From contig NZ_JACRWD010000001.1 in assembly GCF_014306135.1 (NCBI RefSeq), forward strand, positions 930,001 to 994,000: DNA of 64,000 bases, read 5' to 3'. Position numbers and translations under genes: made by a program. The notes beneath the pieces were generated by a model, which ran no database searches, was not told the origin of the DNA, and saw nothing but the letters and a program-made list of their open reading frames with translations. This stretch comes from Paraclostridium hominis (GTDB taxonomy: Bacteria; Bacillota; Clostridia; Peptostreptococcales; Peptostreptococcaceae). This document shows, one piece after another, positions 44,882 to 54,862 of this stretch. Each line of letters starts with the position of its first letter. Positions within the stretch are counted from its first letter, which is position 1.

Positions 44882-44912
44882 TTGACCTTTACCCAACGTA
44901 ATCCTTTATTAT
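44882..44912 (+). promoter_or_regulatory. MerR-type promoter with 19-bp spacer
   Basis: TTGACC (44882-44887) and TATTAT (44907-44912) separated by 19 bases. A partial dyad (ACCTTTAC...GTAATCC) lies in the spacer. Overlong spacers are the hallmark of promoters activated by MerR proteins through DNA untwisting. The gene driven is itself MerR-type, so autoregulation is expected. Confidence 0.75.
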
Positions 44913-44935
44913 TAAATTGTCAGGAGGTAGTTAAA

Positions 44936-45694
44936 ATGGAATATACAATAAAGAAATTATCTGAAATAGCAGGAGTTAGTGCACGAACTCTTAGATATTA
45001 TGATGAGATTAACTTGCTAAAACCATGTCGTATAAATTCATCAGGGTATCGTATATATGGCCAAAAAGAAGTAGACTTATTACAACAAATACTATTTTAT
45101 AAGTCTATGGATATGAAGCTAGAAGATATACGAGAATTAATTTCAAATCCAAATTTTGATATAAATAATGCACTTAAAGAGCATTATAAAAAACTTATCT
45201 CTAGACGTGACCAACTTAATAAGCTTATATTAACTGTTGAAAAAACATTAGCGTATAATAAAGGAGAAATAGATATGTCAAATAAAGAAAAGTTTGAAGG
45301 ATTTAAAAAAGAAAAATTAGAAGAAAACGAAGCTAAACACGGAAAAGAAATAAGAGAAAAGTACGGGAAAGAAACTATTGAAAAATCAAATAAGAAGTTT
45401 TTAAACTTAAGCGAAAAAGAATTTTCAAATATGCAACAAATAGAAGAAGACATGTTTGAAGCTTTAGAAGAACTTATAAAAACTCAAGATTTAGAAAGTA
45501 ATGTTGCTAAAAAAGTATATGAAAAACATAAAGAGTGGTTATGTTATTCATGGCCGACAGATTCTAATGAATCACATAAAGGATTAGCTCAAATGTATGT
45601 AGATGATGAAAGATTTAAAAAATATTACAATGATAAAAAAGGACCAAAAGCAGCACAGACTTTAAGAGATGCAATTTTTAAATATGCAAAATAA
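44936..45694 (+). CDS. MerR-family regulator with TipAS-type drug-binding domain
   Basis: The start is set at 44936 after CAGGAGG; the longer frame would begin inside the -35 element. 252 residues: winged helix MEYTIKKLSEIAGVSARTLRYYDEINLLKPCRINSSGYRIY, a dimer coiled coil (about 80-115), then a TipAS-like domain (about 130-250; EEDMFEALEELIKTQ, HKEWLCYSWPTDSNESHKGLAQMYVDDERFKKYYN). TipAS domains bind thiopeptides and other drugs; close relatives such as Mta activate efflux genes. No exporter gene is adjacent on this strand; the divergent permease is a possible target. Confidence 0.93.
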   Translation: MEYTIKKLSEIAGVSARTLRYYDEINLLKPCRINSSGYRIYGQKEVDLLQQILFYKSMDMKLEDIRELISNPNFDINNALKEHYKKLISRRDQLNKLILTVEKTLAYNKGEIDMSNKEKFEGFKKEKLEENEAKHGKEIREKYGKETIEKSNKKFLNLSEKEFSNMQQIEEDMFEALEELIKTQDLESNVAKKVYEKHKEWLCYSWPTDSNESHKGLAQMYVDDERFKKYYNDKKGPKAAQTLRDAIFKYAK

Positions 45695-45710
45695 AATATC
45701 AATATAAAAA

Positions 45711-45740
45711 CCATATCTTAAGAGATATTGTTTTATTTAA
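45711..45740 (+). terminator. Terminator after the TipA-like gene
   Basis: ATATCT-TAAG-AGATAT followed by TGTTTTATTT. Confidence 0.65.
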
Positions 45741-45797
45741 TAAAATAAAAAATGTTATAATATATTAAATATTATTTAAACTAGGAGAGAGCATTAA

Positions 45798-46220
45798 ATG
45801 ATAAGAAAGTTAGAAAATAAAGATATAAATATAATAATGGATATTTGGCTAAAAAGTACTATAAAAGCTCATAATTTTATAGATGAAAATTACTGGAGAA
45901 AAAATTATAACAATGTTAAAAATATTTATATTCCTATATCAGATACTTTTGTATATGAAGATAATGGTAGGATAAAAGGATTTATATCTATTATAAATAA
46001 TGATTTTATAGGTGCATTATTTGTTGATGTTAATAGTCAAGGAATGGGAATAGGAAGTAAATTAATAGATTATGCAATTAGTATTTATGGGAATTTAAGT
46101 TTATCTGTATATAAAGATAATGAAAATGCATTTGCTTTTTATAAAAACAAAAATTTTAAAATTTTAAGTGAAGAGATAAATAAAGAAACAAAATTTTTAG
46201 AATATGTTATGAATCATTAA
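45798..46220 (+). CDS. GNAT-family N-acetyltransferase
   Basis: 140 residues. MIRKLENKDINIIMDIWLKSTIKAHNFI is the usual start of this group (YjaB-like). The acetyl-CoA loop is GALFVDVNSQGMGIGSKLIDYA (Q-x-x-G-x-G-S) near residues 72-93, and the end has NENAFAFYKNKNFKIL. Substrate unknown; amines of small molecules or proteins. Ribosome site AGGAGAG. Monocistronic. Confidence 0.92.
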   Translation: MIRKLENKDINIIMDIWLKSTIKAHNFIDENYWRKNYNNVKNIYIPISDTFVYEDNGRIKGFISIINNDFIGALFVDVNSQGMGIGSKLIDYAISIYGNLSLSVYKDNENAFAFYKNKNFKILSEEINKETKFLEYVMNH

Positions 46221-46348
46221 ATTTTTTATAATTTCAAAAAATCCTAATAGAACTAAAAATAAAATGATTATAAATATAAATATAAATTAAAAAAACAATA
46301 CAAAAATAAAGAATTTTGACAAAATTTTATATAAAATAAATCATTTAC

Positions 46349-46377
46349 TTGAAACCTGATAAAAAAGTATATATTAT
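46349..46377 (+). promoter_or_regulatory. Promoter of the broken histidine kinase gene
   Basis: TTGAAA (46349-46354), 17-base spacer, TATTAT (46372-46377). Confidence 0.6.
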
Positions 46378-46401
46378 TATAATGGACACTTTTTTATCAG
46401 G
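46355..46401 (+). repeat. 14-bp inverted repeat around the -10 region
   Basis: CCTGATAAAAAAGT (46355-46368) and ACTTTTTTATCAGG (46388-46401) are perfect reverse complements spanning the -10 element. The right arm runs into the CAGGGGGG ribosome site. It looks like an operator for a dimeric repressor or DNA-bending protein. Confidence 0.7.
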
Positions 46402-46410
46402 GGGGCAATA

Positions 46411-48289
46411 ATGAATCAGATATATAGAGAAATTATAGAAGATAGCCCTATGGGTTATATGTATATAAAAGTAATAAATGATAATAAAGGTAGATATACA
46501 GGAGTAGAAGTTAGAGATTTTAATAAGTCATATGAAAAATTTTTTGGAAACCATGATGAAAATACAATCAATAAATACATATTAAATTGCATGCCAAGAC
46601 AAGAGAAACTAGAATGGGAAAAAATATTTATAGAAGCAAATGAAAGTGAAAAATATACAAAAAAAGTATATGTAGAAAAGATAAATACACATTTTAGCAT
46701 AGATATTTATCGTGTTGAAGATTATGAATTTCATATAATATTTAATAAAATTAGAAATAAGTATCTTAAATTACCTTCATTATTAAAAAAATCGTCATAT
46801 ATGACTTGGATTAAAGATAGAGATGGTGTATATGTAGACGTGAATGAAAAGTTTTTGGAATTTTTCAGTAAAACTTATAATGAAGTAATAGGAAAAACTG
46901 ATTATGATATAATGCCTAAAAATTTTGCAAAGGAATTTACCATTCAAGATAACGATATCATCAAAAATAATAAACTAAATACATATGAAGATTTTATAAA
47001 CTCAAATTTTAATAAAATTGGATATTTCCAAACTATTAAATGGCCATTTACTGAATATTATAATGATACAATTTTAGGTACTATAGGTATATCTATAGAG
47101 ATGACTAATAAAGTTAAATTATTTAAAAATATAGAAAAAAATGAGAAAATATTTTTAGAGATTGCTAATAACATAGAAGATTCTATTATTATAATTGATA
47201 AAGAAAAGACTCAATATATAAGTCCTTCTTTTGAAAAGTATTTGGAACTCAATTAGGAGAAACGTATAACGATGTAGAAAAATGGCGTAAAAATGGGCAT
47301 CAAATTGAATTTGAAACAATGCCTAAAAACTATGAATTTAAAGAGAGTTATAGCTTTACATTTAAAATAAAAAGAAAAGGAAAAGAAGAACAATGGATAT
47401 TTGCTAAATTTGTACCTTTATTAGATGAAAATGGTAATGTAGTGAAAAAAATAGGCATACTAAGTGATATTACTCAAAATAAGAAGCTAGAATTAGAGTT
47501 AGAAAAATTAAGGATGGATTTTTTTGCTAATTTATCTCATGAACTTAGAACACCTATAAATGTAATAGCAAGCTCACTTCAAGTTCTTTATTTAAGAATG
47601 GATAAGTTAGATGATGGAAATTTTGAATATTTTAAAAAATATTTAAGAATAGTTGGGCAAAATACAAATCGTTTGTTAAAGTTGTAAATAATTTAATTGA
47701 TACTACAAGATTAGATGCAGGGTGCTTTGCTTATGCACCTAAAAATAAGGATATTATAAGTTGTATTGAAAATATATGTTTATCTGTTTTTGAATTTGTA
47801 GAGTCTAATAAATTAAGTATAATATTTGATACAAATGTAGAAGAAAAGATAATTAGCTTTGATCAAGATAATATGGAAAGAATTATGTTAAATTTAATAT
47901 CTAATGCTATAAAATTTAACAATCCAGGTGGAAAAATAGAAGTAACTGTAAATTGTAATGATAATATAAAAATAAGCGTTAAAGATAGTGGTATAGGTAT
48001 ACCTAAAGGAAAGTTAGAAAGCATATTCAAAAGATTTGAACAGGTAAAAGATAAATTAAAAAGAGAAAAAGAAGGCAGTGGGATAGGACTTACATTAGTT
48101 AAATCTTTAGTTGAAATGCATGGAGGAAGTATACATGTAAATAGTGTATTGGGAGAAGGTAGTGAATTTATAATTACTTTACCAGATCATTTAGTGGAAG
48201 ATGAAAATTTAAACTTATGTGAATCGCCTAAGTGTTTAAGTAAGATAAATATGATGAATGTAGAATTTTCAGATATTTATACATTATAA
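46411..48289 (+). pseudogene. Histidine kinase disrupted by two single-base frameshifts
   Basis: Three consecutive fragments (46411-47256, about 47230-47687, about 47680-48289) make a complete PAS-HisKA-HATPase kinase if one A is restored at each of two A-runs. GAAAAGTATTTGGA near 47233 should be GAAAAAGTATTTGGA (EKVFGTQLGETY). TTAAAGTTGTAAAT near 47677 should carry AAAA (LLKVVNNLIDTTRLDAG). Then HisKA FFANLSHELRTPINVIASSLQ, N-box LNLISNAIKFNNPGG, DSGIGIP and GSGIGLTLVKSLVEMHGG are intact, ending FSDIYTL like the kinase at 29006. No membrane helices: a soluble PAS-sensing kinase. The lesions may be real, phase-variable or assembly errors. Confidence 0.88.
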
Positions 48290-48306
48290 TTATAAAGTTA
48301 AAATAT

Positions 48307-48346
48307 AAAAAGGACAGGTTATTAATAACCTGTCCTTTTTGTTTTA
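48307..48346 (+). terminator. Terminator after the kinase fragments
   Basis: AAAAGGACAGGTTA and TAACCTGTCCTTTT, then TGTTTT. Confidence 0.92.
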
Positions 48347-48468
48347 AAATACTAAATATTCAGAACTGAAACACATTATATTAAATATTAAATTATATGT
48401 AAAAAAATGTTATAATGTATACATTGATGCTTAGATTTCTAACGAATGTCAGAGAAATGGAGGTAATT

Positions 48469-50616
48469 ATGAAAAATGCAATTAAGGTTTTCAAAAGAGA
48501 TATAAAAAATCTAATAAAAAACCCAATAGCTTTAATAATAGTAACGGGTTTATGCTTTATACCATCTCTTTATGCTTGGATAAATATAAAAGCTTGTTGG
48601 AATCCTTACGAGAATACTAGCACAGTGCCAATTGCCATAGTAAATAATGATAAAGGTGCAAAATTAGATGGCAAAAACATAAACATAGGAAATGGTGTTA
48701 TTAAAGAACTTAAAAAGAACAAATCAATTGGATGGAAGTTTGTAAACTCTAAACAAGGTAACGCAGGAGTTTTAGATGGAACTTATTACGCTATGATTGA
48801 AATACCTAGCAACTTTTCAAAGGATTTAACTAGTGTTAAAACTGGAAAACCTATAAAGCCAACTATCGTTTATAAGGTTGATACAAAATCGAATCCAGTT
48901 GCTGGGAAAATAACAGAAGTTGCAGAAGAAACTCTTGTAAATCAAATCAACTCAAACTTTATAGCTACTGTCAATAAAACTATCTTCTCATCATTAAATA
49001 AGTATGGGAAAGATATTGATGATAGTAAAGATAAGATAATAGAACTTAAAAAAGCTATAATACAACTTGATGAGCATATGGGTCTTATAAACTTTGCACT
49101 TGATAGTGTTAATAATAATTCTAAAAACTTGACTGAATTTTTAAAAAGTATACAAAGTACTCTTCCACAAGTAACAAATGGAATAAGTGCAGTATCTAAT
49201 AGCAACTTAAACACTAGTGAGAATATAAGCAACATAAAAAATAATTTAAATGGATCACTTGATAATATTAAATCAACTTTAAACCAAATTAATAGTCAAA
49301 ATGATCAAATAAAAGATATAGTAAATAATTTAAATAATTCAGATTCTATATCAAAAGAAACAATAGAATCAGCTATATCTCAAATTAAAAATCAGATAAA
49401 TAGTAGTAAATCTCAAATAGATTCTATTATTAAGTATTTAAGTGATTTTAATAAAGTTAAGCCTAATGAAAATATAGATAAATTAATTGAGAGTTTAAAC
49501 AAAATAAAAACTGGAATTAGCTCAGAACAAGATAGATTAGATTCACTTAAAGATCAATTAAATGATTCTAAAGAATCTATAAAAAGTACAATAGACTCTA
49601 TAAACTCTACTGCGAATGATTTATCTAACAAAGTTAATAATTCTATAAATTTATATGATTCAAATGTTAGACCTGAACTAAACAAAACAGCAGATAGTTT
49701 AGTAACAGCAACATCTGATGCATCTAAATTAGTAGATAGTTCTAAAGGATTAGTACAAGCTGTTAATGACATGTTAGGATATGCATCAAAAGGAAGTAAT
49801 TTAACAGCACAAATGTCTAAGGATTTAGATTCTAAATTAAATCAGTTTAAAGATACAATACATTTATTAAGTACAGAGCTAAAAAAAGTTAATGACAATG
49901 ATTTAGATGCCATAATAGGAATACTTCAAAGTAAACCACAAGTTATGGGAAATTACATATCTAATCCATTTAACATAAAATCAGAACCAATTTATCCAAT
50001 AGCAAATTACGGTTCTGGTATGGCACCTATATATACAACACTTGCTTTATGGGTTGGAGGATTAGTACTTACGTCACTTTTAACAACTGAAGCAGAAAAG
50101 TTTAATGAATTGACAATAAAAGAAAAATATATTGGTAAAATGATAACATTTGTATTCTTTGCAATGATACAAGGATTTATAGTAGGCATAGGTGATAAGT
50201 TTGTACTTGGAGTTCAAACTGAAAACTTAATGTTATTTATATTTACAACAGTATTTTCTTCAGCAGTATTTACTGTTATCTTATATAACTTAGTATCACT
50301 ATTTGGAAATATAGGAAAAGCTATAGGTATAGTTCTTATGGTTATTCAGATAGCAGGATCTGGGGGAACTTACCCAATACAAGTAGACCCTTTAATATTT
50401 AGAATACTTCAACCATTTTTCCCTTTTACATATACACTAAGCAACTTAAGGGAAGCAATAGCGGGACCACTTTTAAGTACAGTTATGTTTAATGTTGTTG
50501 TATTAACAGGATTTGCGATTATAACAATACTTATAGGCTATTTCTTAAAAGAAAGACTTAATAGTGCTGTTAGAAAATTTGAAAAAGAATTTGAAGAATC
50601 TGGATTGTCAGAGTAA
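48469..50616 (+). CDS. YhgE/Pip-domain membrane protein, paralogue 1
   Basis: Start at 48469 after ATGGAGGTAATT. 715 residues: cytoplasmic start, membrane helix near 20-40 (PIALIIVTGLCFIPSLYAWINIKACWNPYENT is the YhgE/Pip signature), an extracytoplasmic Asn/Ser/Lys-rich coiled-coil region (about 210-480), and a C-terminal ABC-2-like bundle of about five helices with FGNIGKAIGIVLMVIQIAGSGGTYPIQ. YhgE/Pip proteins include the phage infection protein of lactococci and EsaA-type type VII secretion components. No other type VII genes are here. Paired in tandem with a close paralogue; possibly a heteromeric export or envelope complex. Confidence 0.9.
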   Translation: MKNAIKVFKRDIKNLIKNPIALIIVTGLCFIPSLYAWINIKACWNPYENTSTVPIAIVNNDKGAKLDGKNINIGNGVIKELKKNKSIGWKFVNSKQGNAGVLDGTYYAMIEIPSNFSKDLTSVKTGKPIKPTIVYKVDTKSNPVAGKITEVAEETLVNQINSNFIATVNKTIFSSLNKYGKDIDDSKDKIIELKKAIIQLDEHMGLINFALDSVNNNSKNLTEFLKSIQSTLPQVTNGISAVSNSNLNTSENISNIKNNLNGSLDNIKSTLNQINSQNDQIKDIVNNLNNSDSISKETIESAISQIKNQINSSKSQIDSIIKYLSDFNKVKPNENIDKLIESLNKIKTGISSEQDRLDSLKDQLNDSKESIKSTIDSINSTANDLSNKVNNSINLYDSNVRPELNKTADSLVTATSDASKLVDSSKGLVQAVNDMLGYASKGSNLTAQMSKDLDSKLNQFKDTIHLLSTELKKVNDNDLDAIIGILQSKPQVMGNYISNPFNIKSEPIYPIANYGSGMAPIYTTLALWVGGLVLTSLLTTEAEKFNELTIKEKYIGKMITFVFFAMIQGFIVGIGDKFVLGVQTENLMLFIFTTVFSSAVFTVILYNLVSLFGNIGKAIGIVLMVIQIAGSGGTYPIQVDPLIFRILQPFFPFTYTLSNLREAIAGPLLSTVMFNVVVLTGFAIITILIGYFLKERLNSAVRKFEKEFEESGLSE

Positions 50617-50632
50617 TTATAGAGGTGAGGAT

Positions 50633-52783
50633 ATGAAGAAAGTTTTTAAAATTTATTTAAGAGATTTAAAACACATAGTAACTATTCCAGCAGCCTTTAT
50701 AATAATAGGTGGGCTTTGTTTAATACCTTCTTTATATGCATGGGTTAATATAAAAGCCTGTTGGAATCCATATGTAAACACAGGAAATCTTCCGGTAGCT
50801 GTAGTTAATAAAGATGAAGGAGCTTCTGTTGGAGGAAAATTTGTAAATGTAGGAAATGAGATTGTAGATCAACTTAAGAAAAATCATAGTATAGGATGGA
50901 AGTTTGTAGATGATTGGCAAGGTAATTATCAATTAAATGAAGGTAAATTTTATGCTTTAATAGAAATACCAAGTGATTTTTCAAAAGATTTATCAACACT
51001 TACAACTTCAGACCCACAAAAGCCCAATATAATATATAAAGCTAATGAAAAAGTAAATGCAATAGCTACTAAAATAACAGATGTTGCAAAGGATAAATTA
51101 GTAGAAGAGGTAAAAGCAAACTTTGTAGACACAGTAAATAAAGAAGCTTTTGAATTTTTATCTTCACTAGGCGTTAAATTAGAAGATAATAAACCACAAA
51201 TAATACAATTAAAAGATGCATTAGACAGTACATATAATAATTTAGAAAAAATAAATGATTATGTAAAACAAGCAAACACTCATGCAGATACACTTAAAAA
51301 GTATTTAAATGATAGTAAAGGAAATCTTCCTAAAATTACGAAAGAAGTAAAGGACCTTCAAGATGTAGTAAATAATAGTAAAGGTTTAATTACAGCTTCA
51401 CAAGATAATGTAAATAATGCCACACAAAATTTAAATAGTAGCATGGTTTCTATAAATGATATAAATAGTAAACTTCAAAATGAAATTAATAATTTAAAAA
51501 ATATAAACGATAGTGTTTCTAATGAAGAAATAAATAAAACTATAGATTCTACGCAAAAATTAATTTCATCTTCTAATACATCTATAGATAAACTTTTAAG
51601 TGGATTAGAAAAATTAAATAATATACATCAAAGTAATAAAGTAGAAAATATAATTAGCTCACTTAATGATTTAAAAACTGTACTTTCTTCAGAAAGTGAT
51701 AAGTTAGAAAATATAAAATCATTAATACAAAATGGAGCAACTAAAGATCAAATAAATGAACAACTTAACTCTTTATCTGATTTATCAAGTTCATTTAATA
51801 ATAAATTAAATTTAATAAGCAGTAGCTTTTCAACTGATATATCTAATGTTTTAAATAGTGTAGGCAATGCTATGAATTCTAGTTCTGATAATATTAACAA
51901 TGTATTAGCAAGTATAAATGTTATAGTACCACAGTTAAATGCACTTTCTAATTATGGTATATCAAGTAGTGATGTTGCTGTAAAACAAGCAAATCATATA
52001 TCTAAAGAACTTGATAAATTTGAAAAAGATTTAGACAAATTAATAGAAAAAACAAAAGTATTAACAGATAAAAATTTAGATAAGATAATTCAAACGCTTA
52101 ATAAAAATTCAAAAGAGATAGCGTCATTTATATCATCACCTGTTGAAGTAAAAACAGTAGAACTTTATAAAGCAGGAATATTTGGAGTTGCATTAATGCC
52201 ATTTTACTCAGTACTTGCTATATGGGTAGGAGCGCTTTTATCAACATCTATACTTACTACAGAGTGTGAAGAATTAGAAGGTGAAAGAACAAATTTACTT
52301 CAAAAACACTTTGGAAAGATGCTTACATTTATGACGGTATCATTGATACAATCATTAATAATTGCAACAGGGGATATATTTATATTTCAAGCTCCTGTAA
52401 GCGTACCACTTTTATATATATTTACAATAGTATCTTCAATATTATTTACAACAATAATATTTACATTAGTTTCTTTATTTGGAAATGTGGGTAAGGCTAT
52501 TGCGATAGTTATTATGGTATTTCAAATTGCTGGGTCTGGAGGAATATATCCTATACAAACCAACCCTAAAATCTTTGAAGTATTACAACCATTTTGGCCA
52601 TTTACTTATGCGATAGATGGATTTAGAGAAGCTATAGCAGGACCTAGCATGACTGCAGTTCATCATGATTTAGTTATGTTAGCTATATTCTTTATAGTAT
52701 TTTTATTATTAGTAATATTTAAAAGAGTTTTCCATAATATGACTGAGTTTATGAATAATAAATTTAAAGAATCTGGATTATAA
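50633..52783 (+). CDS. YhgE/Pip-domain membrane protein, paralogue 2
   Basis: Start at 50633 after AGAGGTGAGG, 16 bases behind paralogue 1 and clearly cotranscribed. 716 residues with the same layout: helix near 18-38 with LIPSLYAWVNIKACWNPYVNTGNLPVAVVN, long extracytoplasmic coiled coil (about 200-500, rich in Asn, Ser, Lys), and a C-terminal helix bundle containing SLFGNVGKAIAIVIMVFQIAGSGGIYPIQTNP. The two share about equal length and motif order, so arose by duplication, but the coiled-coil parts have diverged. A terminator follows. Confidence 0.9.
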   Translation: MKKVFKIYLRDLKHIVTIPAAFIIIGGLCLIPSLYAWVNIKACWNPYVNTGNLPVAVVNKDEGASVGGKFVNVGNEIVDQLKKNHSIGWKFVDDWQGNYQLNEGKFYALIEIPSDFSKDLSTLTTSDPQKPNIIYKANEKVNAIATKITDVAKDKLVEEVKANFVDTVNKEAFEFLSSLGVKLEDNKPQIIQLKDALDSTYNNLEKINDYVKQANTHADTLKKYLNDSKGNLPKITKEVKDLQDVVNNSKGLITASQDNVNNATQNLNSSMVSINDINSKLQNEINNLKNINDSVSNEEINKTIDSTQKLISSSNTSIDKLLSGLEKLNNIHQSNKVENIISSLNDLKTVLSSESDKLENIKSLIQNGATKDQINEQLNSLSDLSSSFNNKLNLISSSFSTDISNVLNSVGNAMNSSSDNINNVLASINVIVPQLNALSNYGISSSDVAVKQANHISKELDKFEKDLDKLIEKTKVLTDKNLDKIIQTLNKNSKEIASFISSPVEVKTVELYKAGIFGVALMPFYSVLAIWVGALLSTSILTTECEELEGERTNLLQKHFGKMLTFMTVSLIQSLIIATGDIFIFQAPVSVPLLYIFTIVSSILFTTIIFTLVSLFGNVGKAIAIVIMVFQIAGSGGIYPIQTNPKIFEVLQPFWPFTYAIDGFREAIAGPSMTAVHHDLVMLAIFFIVFLLLVIFKRVFHNMTEFMNNKFKESGL

Positions 52784-52786
52784 AAA

Positions 52787-52830
52787 CTAAAACTGATATG
52801 GGATATATTTATCCTATATCAGTTTTTTTT
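52787..52830 (+). terminator. Terminator of the YhgE pair
   Basis: ACTGATATGGGATA and TATCCTATATCAGT, then T8. Confidence 0.92.
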
Positions 52831-52907
52831 ATTTATAAAAACAAATTTGAAATTATTTAAATATATTAGGGAATAATTTATATATAATGAAATAAAAGAG
52901 GTGTAGT

Positions 52908-53447
52908 ATGAAAAAAACAAGTATACTAGTTTTAATATGTGCATCTATGTTAAGTATAGGTTGTAGCCAGTATAAAAATAAAGACAGCAGTAAATCTAAT
53001 AAAGAGTTAGTAAATGCTATATTAAAAGAAACAAAAGTACAACAAAATGATGATAATAGATATATGTATTTTTATAAAGATTTAAATAATGACAATAAAG
53101 ATGAAACAATTGCTTATCTTTGGGGACCTGATTTTGGTAATATAAAAGAAGGAACTATGTTGATATTTAAAGAAAATAATAATAAGTATAAATTAATATC
53201 ACAAACGAACTTAGTAAATGTACCAATAGTTATAAGTGAACATAAAACTAATGGATACAATGATATTATTGTAAATATAAGTGGAGATGGTATAGAAAAT
53301 CAATATAATACAATACTTAAATTTAAAGATAATAAATACCCATTAAATGCTAGAACACAACCTAATATAGATATAAAAAAAATAAAATCAAAAAGTACAA
53401 TATCAGCAAAGATAACACTTGATGGAGGATTTGAATTAAAAAAATAA
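52908..53447 (+). CDS. Lipoprotein of unknown function
   Basis: 179 residues. Lipoprotein signal MKKTSILVLICASMLSIGC with lipobox SIGC (Cys19), a Ser/Lys-rich tether, then a domain containing FYKDLNNDNKDETIAYLWGPDFG. DLNNDNKDE resembles the calcium-binding loops of FG-GAP/dockerin-like repeats. It is probably anchored outside the membrane. No family name. RBS AGAGGTGTAG. A short hairpin without T-run follows the stop (GTTACT/AGTAAC). Confidence 0.8.
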   Translation: MKKTSILVLICASMLSIGCSQYKNKDSSKSNKELVNAILKETKVQQNDDNRYMYFYKDLNNDNKDETIAYLWGPDFGNIKEGTMLIFKENNNKYKLISQTNLVNVPIVISEHKTNGYNDIIVNISGDGIENQYNTILKFKDNKYPLNARTQPNIDIKKIKSKSTISAKITLDGGFELKK

Positions 53448-53610
53448 TAAAGTTACTATAAAGTAACCTATTAAAAAATTCATAAATATTGATACAATTA
53501 TTAATAATACATGTGTTTTAATATTAGAAATTTAACTTAAGAAAATTAAAATTAATAAGAGAGGAGTATGTTATCAAAACTAAATTAAAGTTTTTGATTA
53601 ACGGGGGATT

Positions 53611-54795
53611 ATGGAAAAACTAAACTTGATTGTAGTTTTTGTAGAAGGGGTATTATCATTTTTTTCACCATGTATATTACCTATATTACCGATATACTTA
53701 AGTATATTATCAAATAGTAGTATTGAAAGTTTGAAAGAAGATAAAAGTAATTTTATACATAGTTTATTATTTAAAAATACTTTGTTTTTTGCATTAGGTA
53801 TATCTTTAACATTTTTTATATTAGGATCATCAGTAAATGCTTTAAAATCATTTTTTGATACTAATAAAGATTTAATAATGATTTTTGGTGGATTAATAAT
53901 AATTTTTATGGGACTATTTTATATGGGAGTAATAAAATCTTCCTTATTAAATAGAGAAAAAAGATTTAATATAAATACTAAGCAAATAAATCCTATATCT
54001 GCATTTTTATTTGGATTTACATTTAGCTTTGGATGGACACCTTGTATAGGACCTATACTAACATCTGTACTTATTATGTCATCAAGTGCTGATAATATAG
54101 GAACGTCAAATTTACTTATGCTAGTTTATACAATTGGATTCATATTACCATTTATACTAGCATCATTATTTTATAATAAATTATTTAAAACATTTGATAA
54201 AATGAAAAATTATATGGGATTAATAAAAAAGATAGGTGGGATTATACTTATATTATCAGGATTAATTATGTTTATAAATGGCTCTTTTGGTGTATACAAA
54301 CACTTAAATGATTCTAATAATTCTAATTCAAATAGCCAAAGTATAGATAAAGAAAATAAAAATGAAAAAATAATGTCTATAGATTTTACTTTATATGATC
54401 AAAATGGTAAGGAACATAAACTAAGTGATTACAAAGGTAAAACTGTATTTTTAAATTTCTGGGCAACATGGTGTCCTCCATGTAAAGCAGAAATGCCATA
54501 TATAGAACAATTATACAAAGAATACAATAAAAATAATAAAGATGTAGTAATACTAGGAGTAGCATCACCAAATTTAGATCGTGAAGGATCTAAAGAAGAT
54601 ATTATAGAATTTTTACAACAAGAGAAATATACTTTTCCTGTAGTTATGGATAATAATGGAGAATTAGCTTATCAATATGGAATAAGTGCATATCCAACGA
54701 CTTTTATAATAGACAAAGAAGGTTATATAACTCAATATGTTCCAGGTGCTATGGATAAACAAACTATGAAGTATCTTATAGAAAATTATAATTAA
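53611..54795 (+). CDS. CcdA-TlpA fusion (transmembrane thiol reductase)
   Basis: 394 residues. The N-terminal half is CcdA/DsbD-beta: six helices with FSPCILPILPIYLSIL and GWTPCIGPILTSVLIM, each with the conserved Cys of the electron relay. After an Asn/Ser linker (about 232-252) comes a TlpA/ResA-like thioredoxin domain with active site FWATWCPPCKAEMPYI and a cis-Pro in ISAYPTTFII. It takes electrons from cytoplasmic thioredoxin and passes them to the fused outer-face domain to reduce disulfides or repair extracellular proteins. Fusion in one chain is a known variant in Firmicutes. RBS AACGGGGGA. Not linked to cytochrome c genes. Confidence 0.93.
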   Translation: MEKLNLIVVFVEGVLSFFSPCILPILPIYLSILSNSSIESLKEDKSNFIHSLLFKNTLFFALGISLTFFILGSSVNALKSFFDTNKDLIMIFGGLIIIFMGLFYMGVIKSSLLNREKRFNINTKQINPISAFLFGFTFSFGWTPCIGPILTSVLIMSSSADNIGTSNLLMLVYTIGFILPFILASLFYNKLFKTFDKMKNYMGLIKKIGGIILILSGLIMFINGSFGVYKHLNDSNNSNSNSQSIDKENKNEKIMSIDFTLYDQNGKEHKLSDYKGKTVFLNFWATWCPPCKAEMPYIEQLYKEYNKNNKDVVILGVASPNLDREGSKEDIIEFLQQEKYTFPVVMDNNGELAYQYGISAYPTTFIIDKEGYITQYVPGAMDKQTMKYLIENYN

Positions 54796-54814
54796 AAAAT
54801 TAATAAATATAGAA

Positions 54815-54857
54815 ATAAAAAAGCCACTAATCTAAATTAGATTGTGGCTTTTTTATT
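54815..54857 (+). terminator. Bidirectional terminator
   Basis: AAAAAAGCCACTAATCTAA and TTAGATTGTGGCTTTTTT between convergent genes. Confidence 0.92.
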
Positions 54858-54862
54858 TAAAA

